From an uncultured Acidimicrobiales bacterium (GTDB lineage Bacteria > Actinomycetota > Acidimicrobiia > Acidimicrobiales > UBA10347), in assembly GCA_937991435.1 (NCBI GenBank), contig CALKPY010000053.1, positions 1 to 46,027 of the forward strand: a DNA stretch of 46,027 nt. Direction: 5' to 3'. Positions 1 to 7,894 of this stretch are shown here, piece after piece. The notes beneath the pieces are model-generated. The model did no database searches, was not told the origin of the DNA, and saw only the letters and a program-made list of their open reading frames with translations. Within the stretch, counting starts at the first letter, position 1, and each line of letters begins with the position of its first letter. Position numbers and translations under genes: made by a program.

Positions 1-1
1 C

Positions 2-775
2 ATGGGCGAGGACGGCACGGTACAAGGGCTGCTCGAACTGGCCGGTGTTCCCTACGTTGGCTGCGGCGTGTTGGGCTCGGCGCTCACGATGGACAAAGCC
101 AAGGCCAAAGAAGTCCTGACCCAGGCCGGCATTCCGCAGGCCCGGTACGTGGCGTTTAACGGTCACGACTGGAAGCCCGAACAAGCCGCCGACATCGGCC
201 GCACCCTCGGCCTGCCCGTGTTCGTCAAACCAGCCAACATGGGATCCTCTGTTGGAGTCACCCGCTGCACCAACAAAGACGAACTAGGCGACGCGCTCCG
301 AGTCGCCGCCACATACGACGAGTGGATCGTCATCGAAGAGGCAATCGCAGGACGCGAGATCGAAGTCGCTGTTCTCGGCACGCGAAGCTTTGAAGCATCA
401 GTACCCGGCGAGATCGTGCCGGGTGACTCGTTCTACACCTACGAAGACAAGTACCTCGACGGCGTCGCCAACGAGATCATTCCAGCACCGTTGAGTCCCG
501 AACGCACCGAAGAAGTTCGAGCTCTTGCCTGCCGTGCGGCGGCGGCGTTCCGCGTTGACGGCCTGGCGCGTGTCGACTTCTTCCTCGAAGATCCAGGCCG
601 GGGATTTCTGCTCAACGAGATCAACACAATGCCCGGCTTCACACCGATCTCGATGTTCCCGAAACTGTGGCACGCAACCGGCCTCGACTATTCCGATCTC
701 ATTGACCGCATGATCGATCTGGCCGTCGAGCGGCACGAGCGACGACTCGCGCACCGTTCAACTCAGCGCGCGTAA
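2..775 (+). CDS. ddl: D-alanine--D-alanine ligase, 3' part (5' end outside window)
   Basis: This is the C-terminal 257 residues of an ATP-grasp D-Ala-D-Ala ligase, which makes the dipeptide for peptidoglycan precursors in the cytoplasm. The visible part opens at the MGEDGTVQG segment, which in this family follows the N-terminal His-Gly loop, so about 100 residues lie upstream of the window. Seen motifs are VKPANMGSSVGV (the ATP-grasp lysine and the glycine/serine loop near residue 77), the FFLED strand, and the metal- and substrate-binding EINTMPGFTPISMFP near residue 209. It ends at TAA, 33 bp from the stop of the convergent TetR gene, with no clear terminator between them. Family assignment is firm; the true start cannot be seen. 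Confidence 0.93.
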   Translation: MGEDGTVQGLLELAGVPYVGCGVLGSALTMDKAKAKEVLTQAGIPQARYVAFNGHDWKPEQAADIGRTLGLPVFVKPANMGSSVGVTRCTNKDELGDALRVAATYDEWIVIEEAIAGREIEVAVLGTRSFEASVPGEIVPGDSFYTYEDKYLDGVANEIIPAPLSPERTEEVRALACRAAAAFRVDGLARVDFFLEDPGRGFLLNEINTMPGFTPISMFPKLWHATGLDYSDLIDRMIDLAVERHERRLAHRSTQRA

Positions 776-808
776 CCTTTCGGCAGCGGTCTGGCCTAGT
801 CCCAACCG

Positions 809-1393
809 TTAGTGCAACGCTGCTTCAAGGAAGCGCAACAGCTCTCGGCGACGTCGCACTGTCTCGCGAAGTGATGGCTCGACACCGACGGCACGGAGCA
901 CCTCAACCTCGGTGGCGACACCCATCACCGTCGAATATGCCGACACCAGCAACAGATTTGGATCGCTTTGCCGAACCCGGCCACGACGCATCTCGATGTC
1001 GAGGAACCGCACGGCCTGATCAATCAGCGGTTGCATCAACGTCGTTACCCGTTGCGACCATGCACCACCGAGACGCGTCACTTCGCGCAATAGCCCAAGC
1101 CGTGCCGGATCCTGCAAGGCGATGCGGAACACGGCGCGAACGACCGCTTCGACAGCCGCCCAGCCGCTGCGGCCCACAACGGCGAGCTGCATTGCGTCGC
1201 CTACTTGGGCTATCGATGCGTCGATCGTTGCTTCAAACACACCCGCTTTCGAGCCGAAGTGGTACAAGATCGTCTGCTTGCGAACACCGAGTTTCGCGGC
1301 CAGGTCGTCAAGCGAAACCGAATCGTAGCCTCGAGTTCCAAAGGCCTCGACGGCCGCGATCACGATCCGATCCCTTGTCTCCACGAGACTCAT
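809..1393 (-). CDS. TetR family transcriptional regulator
   Basis: A 194-residue TetR/AcrR-type repressor. The N-terminal helix-turn-helix is clear: RDRIVIAAVEAFGTRGYDSVSLDDLA, then GVRKQTILYHFGSKAGVF, the standard recognition-helix block at residues 30-50. The C-terminal ligand domain (from about residue 60) is alpha-helical and not specific by eye. I chose the ATG at 1393 because the TetR domain starts directly after it; reading further upstream would run through the operator region into the divergent gene. It faces the acyl-CoA reductase operon with 58 bp between starts, and that gap holds two tandem inverted repeats, so it probably represses that operon and itself. An acyl-CoA or fatty acid ligand is a guess based on the neighbours. 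Confidence 0.9.
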   Translation of the reverse strand: MSLVETRDRIVIAAVEAFGTRGYDSVSLDDLAAKLGVRKQTILYHFGSKAGVFEATIDASIAQVGDAMQLAVVGRSGWAAVEAVVRAVFRIALQDPARLGLLREVTRLGGAWSQRVTTLMQPLIDQAVRFLDIEMRRGRVRQSDPNLLLVSAYSTVMGVATEVEVLRAVGVEPSLRETVRRRRELLRFLEAALH

Positions 1394-1405
1394 CGTAGGC
1401 CACGT

Positions 1406-1441
1406 GTACCAACTGGTACATGGACGTGTACCAGTTGGTAA
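1406..1441. promoter_or_regulatory. Two tandem inverted-repeat operators between TetR gene and lipid operon
   Basis: Two near-identical 14-bp inverted repeats, GTACCA-AC-TGGTAC at 1406-1419 and GTACCA-GT-TGGTAA at 1428-1441, start 22 bp apart (about two helical turns, so the same DNA face). Each is preceded by ACGT. Symmetry and position between a divergent TetR regulator and an operon are what is expected of TetR operators. The right copy overlaps the proposed -10 of the reductase gene, so binding would block that promoter. Confidence 0.72.
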
Positions 1442-1444
1442 GGT
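1439..1444 (+). promoter_or_regulatory. Candidate -10 element of a leaderless promoter for the reductase operon
   Basis: TAAGGT lies 7 nt before the GTG start at 1452, the spacing of actinobacterial leaderless genes where transcription begins at the start codon. No convincing -35 is seen. It overlaps the right-hand TetR operator. Confidence 0.45.
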
Positions 1445-1451
1445 CAAGGCT

Positions 1452-3788
1452 GTGATCGCCGAAAGTCTTGCGGGCAAGCGCATCGCCATCACCGGCACGA
1501 CCGGATTCCTCGGAACGGCGCTCGTTGAGCGACTGCTTCGTTCAGTCCCCGACTGCACCCTCGTCTTACTGATCAGGCCAGGCCGCCGAGGCGCTCCCGC
1601 CCGACTGCAGCGCGAGATCCTCAAAAACGATGCCTTTGACCGACTCCGTAACTCGTTGAGCGACGACACCTTCGACTCGATGTGTCAACGTCGCATCTTG
1701 GCGATTGCAGCCGATATCACCAAGCCGGGGCTCGATCTCGACGACGAAGGCCGGGCCGCTCTGGCGGATTGCGACGTGTTCATTCACTCGGCAGCATCGG
1801 TTTCGTTCGACAATCCCCTCGATGTTGCTATCAATACGAACCTCGTCGGACCTGTCAATCTCGTCGAAACCCTTCACGACCTCAATGCCACGCCACACCT
1901 GATCGCGGTGTCGACGGCATATGTGGCAGGAACCCGAAAAGGTCGCGCCGCAGAAGAGCTGCTTCAGGCGGGCGCGTACGCAGTGCCGATCGACTGGCGC
2001 AACGAGATCGAAACGGCTCGCCGAGCGCGGCTGCATGCAGAAGACCGAAGCCGAACAACGAAGTCTTCTGACGACTATCGCGCCGAAGCAAAGCGGGAAC
2101 TTGGTGCCGCTGGAACTACCGCACTGGCAATCAAGAGCGAGCAGCTACGAGACCGAGGTGTACGAAAGGAAATGGTCGACCTGGGTCTGTCGCGAGCTCA
2201 TGCGCTTGGGTTCTCTGACAGTTACGCCATGACCAAAGCAATGGCTGAATCAGCCATGGTCGAGCTGCGTGGTGACGTACCGCTGTCGATCGTTCGGCCG
2301 TCGATCATCGAATCAAGCTGGGCTGAGCCTTTCCCCGGTTGGATTCGCGGCTTTCGAATGGCCGAACCGGTCATCATCGGTTTCGGGCGCGGGCTACTCA
2401 AAGACTTCCCTGGGTCACCCGAAGGCGTGCTCGACACGATTCCAGTCGATCTTGTCGTTGCCACATTGATCGGTGTTGCGGCAGCTGGGCCTTCCGACGC
2501 CGACGAAGTTGAGGTATTCCAGTCAGCCAGTGGCGCCGTCAACCCATTTCGTATGGCGCAGTTCCACGCCTGGACCACTGAGTTCTTCCGGAATAATCCA
2601 ATTTACGACGAATACGACCAGCCAATTGCTCCCCCACGGTGGACCTTCCCGTCAGCGGACAAGGTCACACGCCAGCTCTATCGTGCTCGGTCTGGTCTCG
2701 AAAAAGCCGACGGTGTTATGCGGGTGCTTCCGGTACGAGGCAAACGCGCTGCGCTGGCGGCCGACATTGACGAGCGGCGCGAGAACCTCGACAAAGCGAT
2801 CGGCTACGTCGACCTGTACGGAAAATACGTAGTCTGCGAAGCCGAGTACCAGTGCGACAACGTGCTTGCGCTGCACGCCAGCCTTCCCCCCGAAGACCAG
2901 GCGTCGTTCCAGATGGACCCTCGTGTCATCGACTGGCGAACCTACGCATATGACATACACCTGCCGTCGGTACTGACCGCAGGCCGAGGCATCAAAACCG
3001 CCCCATCAGGGCGACGAGGCGGCGGCCGTGCAGAACGCTTGCGCGGTCAGGTCCTCGCACCCGAGCGCCCGCTTGCGGCCTTTGACCTCGAAAACACCCT
3101 CATTGCCTCAAACGTCGTCGGCTCATGGGGTTGGCTCGCTACCCGCAACTTGAACCGCGGGCAGCGAGCAAGGCTCGTTCTCAAGGCACTGACCGAAGCC
3201 GTTGGTCTGCAACGCCTCGACCGGCGGGATCGGGTGGCCTTTTTGCGTCACTTCTACCGTCGCTACGACAACGCATCGGTCGAGCAACTCGAGCACGATG
3301 CAGGCGAACTGTTCAGCGATTTGCTGGTCAAGAACTCATTCCCGGAAGCAATACGACGGGTACGAGACCACCGTGCCGCGGGCCATCGCACCGTGCTCAT
3401 CACGGGAGCTCTTGACTTCATCGTCAAGAACCTCGAACCGTTGTTCGACGACATCATCGCCCCGAGCCTTGAACAAGTCGACGGCCGATACACGGGGCGC
3501 ATGCTCACTGCCCCACCGATTGGCGAAATGCGAGCCGAGGCCCTGCGCCAGTACGCACTCGAACACGACCTCAATCTGCAAGAAGCCGTTGCCTACGCAG
3601 ATTCCACCAGCGACCTACCGCTTCTCGAAGCAGTCGCCTTTCCGGTTGCAGTGAATCCCGACACCAAACTTGCCGTTGTCGCTCGCCGTCGCGGCTGGCT
3701 CGTTGAGAACTTCGAACCAGCTCCCGGTGGAGAACACAAGATTCTTCCCGTTGCGCCCTACCTGCCCCGCGCCCGCCGTAGCGCCTGA
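1452..3788 (+). CDS. Fatty acyl-CoA reductase (SDR, NAD_binding_4) fused to HAD-IB phosphatase-like domain
   Basis: A two-domain protein of about 778 residues. The N-terminal part is an extended SDR of the alcohol-forming fatty acyl-CoA / thioester reductase type: NAD(P)-binding ITGTTGFLGTALVERLL at residues 11-27 and the catalytic YxxxK as YAMTK near residue 258. The C-terminal part (from about residue 540) is a HAD-IB domain: motif I FDLENTL near residue 544, TGALDF as motif II, and the acidic motif ADSTSDLPLLEAV near residue 720. Motif I reads DxE, whereas most HAD phosphatases have DxD. It leads an operon with a LarA-like protein (20 nt gap) and a PlsC acyltransferase. The GTG start at 1452 is preferred because upstream starts lie in the operator; GTG 1404 is an alternative. 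Reduction of an acyl-CoA to aldehyde or alcohol is the family role; the substrate is unknown. Confidence 0.85.
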   Translation: MIAESLAGKRIAITGTTGFLGTALVERLLRSVPDCTLVLLIRPGRRGAPARLQREILKNDAFDRLRNSLSDDTFDSMCQRRILAIAADITKPGLDLDDEGRAALADCDVFIHSAASVSFDNPLDVAINTNLVGPVNLVETLHDLNATPHLIAVSTAYVAGTRKGRAAEELLQAGAYAVPIDWRNEIETARRARLHAEDRSRTTKSSDDYRAEAKRELGAAGTTALAIKSEQLRDRGVRKEMVDLGLSRAHALGFSDSYAMTKAMAESAMVELRGDVPLSIVRPSIIESSWAEPFPGWIRGFRMAEPVIIGFGRGLLKDFPGSPEGVLDTIPVDLVVATLIGVAAAGPSDADEVEVFQSASGAVNPFRMAQFHAWTTEFFRNNPIYDEYDQPIAPPRWTFPSADKVTRQLYRARSGLEKADGVMRVLPVRGKRAALAADIDERRENLDKAIGYVDLYGKYVVCEAEYQCDNVLALHASLPPEDQASFQMDPRVIDWRTYAYDIHLPSVLTAGRGIKTAPSGRRGGGRAERLRGQVLAPERPLAAFDLENTLIASNVVGSWGWLATRNLNRGQRARLVLKALTEAVGLQRLDRRDRVAFLRHFYRRYDNASVEQLEHDAGELFSDLLVKNSFPEAIRRVRDHRAAGHRTVLITGALDFIVKNLEPLFDDIIAPSLEQVDGRYTGRMLTAPPIGEMRAEALRQYALEHDLNLQEAVAYADSTSDLPLLEAVAFPVAVNPDTKLAVVARRRGWLVENFEPAPGGEHKILPVAPYLPRARRSA

Positions 3789-3808
3789 TCACAAACGACG
3801 AGCCCCAG

Positions 3809-5416
3809 ATGGAACTCCAAAAGCCCACCCCCCGACCCGGCCTCGTGCTCGAAGTCGACCGGTCAACTCCACCGATCCTCTTCCATCATGGCGAAGGGTT
3901 CCGGCTTGAGTCGCTCCCGGCCGGGCGTAGCCGTGTGCTCTACCCCGGCGAACCGCTGAACCCGATTGAAGACCCCGACGGGGCGATCCGAGAGTCGCTG
4001 CTGAACCCAATTGGCGAAGATCCACTTCCGTCGAAACTGTTCGCAGGCATGAAGCTGACGATCGTCTTTGACGACATCTCGCTGCCGCTGCCGCCAATGC
4101 GCCGACCAGATATTCGCCAGCGCATCATCGAGATTGTGCTCGATCTCGCGGCCGAAGCCGGCGTCGATGATGTGCACATCATCGCCGCGCTCGCGTTGCA
4201 CCGGCGTATGACCGAAGACGAGTTGCGCCACGCCGTCGGCGATCGCGTGTACGACGCTTTTGCCCCATCTGGCCTGCTCTACAACATGGACGCCGAAGAT
4301 CCCGACGAGATGGTGATGCTCGGCGAGACGAGCAGCGGCGAAGAAGTCCAGATGGTGAAGCGCGCCGTTGAAAGCGACCTCGTCGTCTACGTCAACATCA
4401 ACATGGTGTCGATGAACGGCGGCTGGAAAAGCACCGCGACCGGCTTGTCTGGCTATAAGGGCATTCGTCACCACCACAACGTCGACACGCTGCTCAAGTC
4501 TTCGTTGATGGACCACACCGACAGCGAGTTCCACAATCGCAACTGGCGCCAAGGCGACGTCATCAAGGCTGCCGGCGTCAAGATCTTCCAGGTCGAAACA
4601 ACCGTCAACAACAACGTGTTTGGCACCCAGGGCCCCATGTCGGTGCTGCAAAAGCGCGAGTGGGAATGGTCGGCCCGAGATCGGGCCTCGTTCCTTGCCA
4701 TGCAAAAAGGCCTTCAGGTCATGCCCAACAAGGCCCGCCGACGGGTCTTCCAGAATCACTTGGCGCCCTATGGCATGACATCGGTGCAGTCCGGTGAAGT
4801 CGAGGCAGTGCACGACAAGGCCGTTGGCCACATGATGGAACAACAACTGGTACAGATCGAGGGCCAAGCCGACATTCTCACGATGGGCTTGCCCTACCTC
4901 AGCCCGTACAACGTCAACTCGATCTTGAACCCGATTCTCGTGATGTGCCTGGGACTTGGTTACTACTTCAACATGTACCGCAACAAGCCGCTCGTCCGCG
5001 AGGGTGGTGTGATCATCATGAGCCATCCAACACCGATCGAGTTCCACCCGGTGCATCACCCCAGCTACATCGACTTCTTCGAACAGGTGCTTCCTGATAC
5101 GACCGATGGGCACAAGATCGCCCACAAGTACGAAAAACAGTTCGCTGAAGATGAGTGGTACCGGCACCTGTACCGCACCAGCTACGCCTACCACGGCGTG
5201 CACCCGCTGTACATGTGGTACTGGGGTAGCAATGCCATGAATCACGCGGGCCGCATCATCATCGTTGGCGGCAATGTCACCGCCGTTCGCCGCATGGGAT
5301 TCACCCCAGCGACCACGCTCAACGATGCGCTTGAGATCGCCAGCGATGTCGTCGGTCCGCAGCCGACGATCACGCACCTACACAACCCACCGCTCGTCAT
5401 GGCCGACGTCGTCTGA
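3809..5416 (+). CDS. LarA-like (DUF2088) nickel-pincer-nucleotide family protein
   Basis: A 535-residue protein whose N-terminal third matches the lactate racemase (LarA) fold: GMKLTIVFDDISLPLP (the D-x-T/S phosphate-contact strand), then a helix and HIIAALALHRRMTEDEL, the equivalent of the LarA GTHRPMT motif with its catalytic His (here H131), then LSGYKGIRHHHN, where K217 sits where LarA has the lysine that carries the nickel pincer cofactor. The segment where LarA has its second catalytic His reads NMVSMNGGW, so that His is not evident. The protein is longer than LarA (about 420-430) and the C-terminal half, rich in His, Tyr and Trp, is not recognised. Genes for cofactor synthesis (larB, larC, larE) are not in the window. 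It sits between the acyl-CoA reductase and the acyltransferase; the next gene overlaps its stop by 1 nt. Role inferred only as some hydroxy-acid or lipid epimerase-like step. Confidence 0.72.
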   Translation: MELQKPTPRPGLVLEVDRSTPPILFHHGEGFRLESLPAGRSRVLYPGEPLNPIEDPDGAIRESLLNPIGEDPLPSKLFAGMKLTIVFDDISLPLPPMRRPDIRQRIIEIVLDLAAEAGVDDVHIIAALALHRRMTEDELRHAVGDRVYDAFAPSGLLYNMDAEDPDEMVMLGETSSGEEVQMVKRAVESDLVVYVNINMVSMNGGWKSTATGLSGYKGIRHHHNVDTLLKSSLMDHTDSEFHNRNWRQGDVIKAAGVKIFQVETTVNNNVFGTQGPMSVLQKREWEWSARDRASFLAMQKGLQVMPNKARRRVFQNHLAPYGMTSVQSGEVEAVHDKAVGHMMEQQLVQIEGQADILTMGLPYLSPYNVNSILNPILVMCLGLGYYFNMYRNKPLVREGGVIIMSHPTPIEFHPVHHPSYIDFFEQVLPDTTDGHKIAHKYEKQFAEDEWYRHLYRTSYAYHGVHPLYMWYWGSNAMNHAGRIIIVGGNVTAVRRMGFTPATTLNDALEIASDVVGPQPTITHLHNPPLVMADVV

Positions 5417-6387
5417 TGCCTTCGCCGCTGCTCGGCCGCGACCGGGTCAAGGTGCTCGCCCGCGGCGTCGCCCAACAGGCCAAACGCAACCTGCGTGGTC
5501 GCACGCGAGTGCCGTTTCCTTATGCAGCTCCGCCAATACCTGCGTCTGTCGAACTGCCAGAAGCGAATCGCAACATCGGCGGCGACTACGAAACCGACTG
5601 GGCCCGCCGACCGTCGGCACGAGTCGCTCGAAGCGCGATCGTCGAAACCATGCTGCGTCCTGCCATCGCGGCGGTCGCCAAGCCCGAACGCTTGGGAACT
5701 GACCGTCTCAAGGCACTGGACCCTGACCAACCAGCAATATTCGTGGCCAACCACCACAGCCACCTCGACACCTCGTTGCTGTTAACGAGCATTCCTCATC
5801 AATGGCGCTATCGGCTTGTTGTAGCTGCTGCGGCTGACTATTTCTTCGATAAGCGTGTCAAGGCGGTCGTGTCGGCACTGGCGATCGGCGCCATTCCGAT
5901 TGATCGCCGTAGCACGGGGCGCTCTTCGGCGAATCAGGCCGCCGATCTGATCAATGCCGGCAACAGTCTGCTTATCTTCCCCGAGGGTGGTCGGTCTCCC
6001 GACGGCTGGGGCCAGTCCTTCAAAGGCGGTGCCGCGTACCTCGCGCAACGTTGCGAGGTTCCTGTCGTTCCCGTCTACATCGCCGGCACCGGCCGAGTGT
6101 GGCGCAAAGGCCAGAAACGGCCTCGCCCGGCGCGCACCGCTGTTGTATTCGGCGATCCGATCTATGTCAACGAATCTGACAACACTCGACGGCTCAACGC
6201 TCGTATAGAGGCAGCCGTCGCCTCGCTTGGCGACGAATTTGCCACTGACTGGTGGCAGGCCCGTAAACGCTTCCACGACGGAAGCGCACCATCGATGACC
6301 GGTCCTGACGCAGCATCGTGGCGTCGTTCCTGGGCACTCGGCGACCGAGCCGCTCGCGAGCGTCGCAAACCCAGCTGGCCCAACTAA
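5416..6387 (+). CDS. Lysophospholipid / glycerophosphate acyltransferase (PlsC family)
   Basis: A 323-residue acyltransferase that transfers acyl chains onto lysophosphatidate or a similar alcohol at the membrane. The four family blocks are visible: NHHSHLD at residues 112-118 (the HX4D catalytic motif, H113 and D118), IPIDRRS near 160, FPEGGRSPDG at 188-197, and VPVVPVYIAGT near 216. A loosely conserved N-terminal region of about 80 residues precedes them. The ATG overlaps the upstream stop as TGATG, so translation is probably coupled. As the last gene of the reductase operon it may esterify the product of that pathway, but this is inference. A weak hairpin (CCGTCC-N6-GGACGG, 6400-6417) without a T-run follows the stop. 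Confidence 0.88.
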   Translation: MPSPLLGRDRVKVLARGVAQQAKRNLRGRTRVPFPYAAPPIPASVELPEANRNIGGDYETDWARRPSARVARSAIVETMLRPAIAAVAKPERLGTDRLKALDPDQPAIFVANHHSHLDTSLLLTSIPHQWRYRLVVAAAADYFFDKRVKAVVSALAIGAIPIDRRSTGRSSANQAADLINAGNSLLIFPEGGRSPDGWGQSFKGGAAYLAQRCEVPVVPVYIAGTGRVWRKGQKRPRPARTAVVFGDPIYVNESDNTRRLNARIEAAVASLGDEFATDWWQARKRFHDGSAPSMTGPDAASWRRSWALGDRAARERRKPSWPN

Positions 6388-6522
6388 GTGAATCTCCCGC
6401 CGTCCCGATGAGGACGGTCGGGGCCCGGTTACGCCGCACAGTGCCGTTCAACCCGCGTGGTAAGGCCTCAAGTGCTACATCAACAATTCTCTCGACGGTG
6501 GAGGTCGAAACAGCGACCGTTG

Positions 6523-7359
6523 CTATCGCGAGAGCACGAGCTCTGATGGATCAAGTGCTACCGCTCCACCGTTCCAACATGGCCGAAATTGAAACAGGCA
6601 CGTAGCCGGTGCGATGTACTCATTCGAGCACGGGAAACTGTACCACTTCAGATCGAAGCCTTGCACTCTAACTACCGAGATATCTGCTGCATCTTGAGGC
6701 AGCATCGTGAATGGAGAGTGCCCGAAACCCGAGAGGATCTCGGACTTTTGGGCGTCGAACAGAGCCCAAGCTCCGTTGTACAAGTCCTCGATAACGCCTG
6801 GCTCCACATCAAGCTGAATCTCGGCAAAGCCAGGCAACGACGAAGTCGAAACTGAACACTGCCAGTCATGTGAGCTTGGCAGCACGTCACAATCCAAGGT
6901 GATATACGTCGTTCCATTGGCTGCCTGAACTTGGATGATGTAGTCACGCACCTCGGCACCGCCCGATGTGAATGCAAAGTCAGACGGCGCAAACGAAACA
7001 GAATCCGCAAGCCCATTCAATGTCCCTGACGCGATTTCCACCCAACCTGCGGCAGGATCAATGCCGAATCCTACCAGCAGGTACTGCCCAGTGTAGAGTT
7101 CCGCCGCTCCAGCTGAAAGGCGAATACCCACTAGCATCTCGTCTGAATTAGACAGGCGCCCAAAACACTGCCAATGACCTTCGGCAGCGATGGCTGGGGA
7201 GGCCGATACCGACTGGACCTGCGCACGTGCGATCTCACTCTTGCCGTGAATTGCACTCGCATCCTCAGCCGTTACCTGAAGAGCGAAGACAACAAACACG
7301 ACGAAGCATGCAGTCAACGCCGCAATTGGCTTCAGGCTCGAAAGTGGCAGGTTCTTCAT
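6523..7359 (-). CDS. Secreted protein with two Cys-bounded repeat domains, unknown function
   Basis: Not recognised. A 278-residue protein with an N-terminal signal peptide (Lys, then a hydrophobic run IAALTACFVVFVVFALQ, then a likely cleavage near VTAEDAS). The mature part seems internally duplicated: one unit starts HWQCFGR and the next starts DWQCSVS; both then have an LY-x-G segment (ELYTGQYLL and DLYNGAWAL) and end at a lone Cys (TLDCD and SFPCS), which suggests one disulfide per domain. A third cysteine pair (ATCLFQFRPC) closes the C-terminus. The ATG at 7359 is chosen for the upstream CGGAG ribosome site; an in-frame GTG lies just before it. The gene looks less GC-rich than its neighbours. 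It stands alone, convergent to the lipid operon, with 135 bp of featureless DNA between. Confidence 0.7.
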   Translation of the reverse strand: MKNLPLSSLKPIAALTACFVVFVVFALQVTAEDASAIHGKSEIARAQVQSVSASPAIAAEGHWQCFGRLSNSDEMLVGIRLSAGAAELYTGQYLLVGFGIDPAAGWVEIASGTLNGLADSVSFAPSDFAFTSGGAEVRDYIIQVQAANGTTYITLDCDVLPSSHDWQCSVSTSSLPGFAEIQLDVEPGVIEDLYNGAWALFDAQKSEILSGFGHSPFTMLPQDAADISVVRVQGFDLKWYSFPCSNEYIAPATCLFQFRPCWNGGAVALDPSELVLSR

Positions 7360-7419
7360 CACAACTCCGGAAGGTGATACTGGTTCTCACAGGGCAAATG
7401 AAGTGTAGCTGAAGACACA

Positions 7420-7436
7420 ATGCGCGAAATGCGCAT
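7420..7436. repeat. Small inverted repeat upstream of the secreted-protein gene
   Basis: ATGCGC-N5-GCGCAT is a perfect 6-bp inverted repeat about 60 bp upstream of the secreted-protein start. It could be an operator, but a repeat this short may be chance. Confidence 0.3.
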
Positions 7437-7484
7437 ACTGGGGATATTGGCGGCTGTCGGGGAGAGCGGATTCGCGAGTCGGGT

Positions 7485-7829
7485 TTAGCCCTCAGTCAAT
7501 GCCAGGTAGATCCACGCATCGATCAGGTCGCCGGAATCACCCACGACCGGCACGAGTCGGCGCTCGTACCCCGGGCCCTGAAACGCATCGATTTCGTGCA
7601 GGTGCGCATCGAGTTTTGCCGACATCACAACGTCAACTGTGACGGCAGGCCCGTCAGCATCAAGGACGAACCCGTCATGGCCTTCGGCCGGACCCCACGT
7701 GACTTCGAATACCCAGCCACGCACGACGGCCGAAAGCCACTCGCCGCCGATCGACCGAAGCACCCAGTGATTCGCTTGACCGGGGGCCAACGTGTCGTAC
7801 ACGGCCAATGCACTAACCGCACCACTCAT
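7485..7829 (-). CDS. Gamma-glutamylcyclotransferase / AIG2-like protein lacking the catalytic Glu
   Basis: A 114-residue protein of the small AIG2-like cyclotransferase fold. Visible family features are the opening strand and substrate loop ALAVYDTLAPG (residues 7-17; normally VYGTL), a central GWVFEV strand, and the helix-loop ending EIDAFQGPGYERRLVPV (79-95), then AWIYLAL. In the family this loop usually reads D-x-Y/F-E-G-x-x-Y-x-R and the Glu is the general base; here it is Gln84. The Gly in VYGTL is Asp12. Both changes suggest the protein may not be an active cyclotransferase. ATG 7829 follows GTGAGG as ribosome site; a GTG precedes it directly. It lies 65 bp from the GntR stop and may be cotranscribed with that gene. 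Confidence 0.75.
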   Translation of the reverse strand: MSGAVSALAVYDTLAPGQANHWVLRSIGGEWLSAVVRGWVFEVTWGPAEGHDGFVLDADGPAVTVDVVMSAKLDAHLHEIDAFQGPGYERRLVPVVGDSGDLIDAWIYLALTEG

Positions 7830-7894
7830 CACAACCTCACCCGATTCGAGTCATTATCTTGCATTTCAGCGCGCCTAAGCGCAACGGAAGCCAA

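Noticed and set aside
1404-1451. GTG at 1404 as start of the reductase gene
   Set aside because: It would place coding sequence through both TetR operators; GTG 1452 fits the leaderless promoter and the start of the Rossmann fold better.
3863-5377. Long open frame of 504 codons on the minus strand
   Set aside because: It is antisense to the LarA-like gene and its composition (very high His, Asp and Val) is that of a reverse-complement shadow. No motif, ribosome site or promoter supports it.
6400-6417. CCGTCC-N6-GGACGG as an intrinsic terminator after PlsC
   Set aside because: Six base pairs with no T-run; too weak to call.
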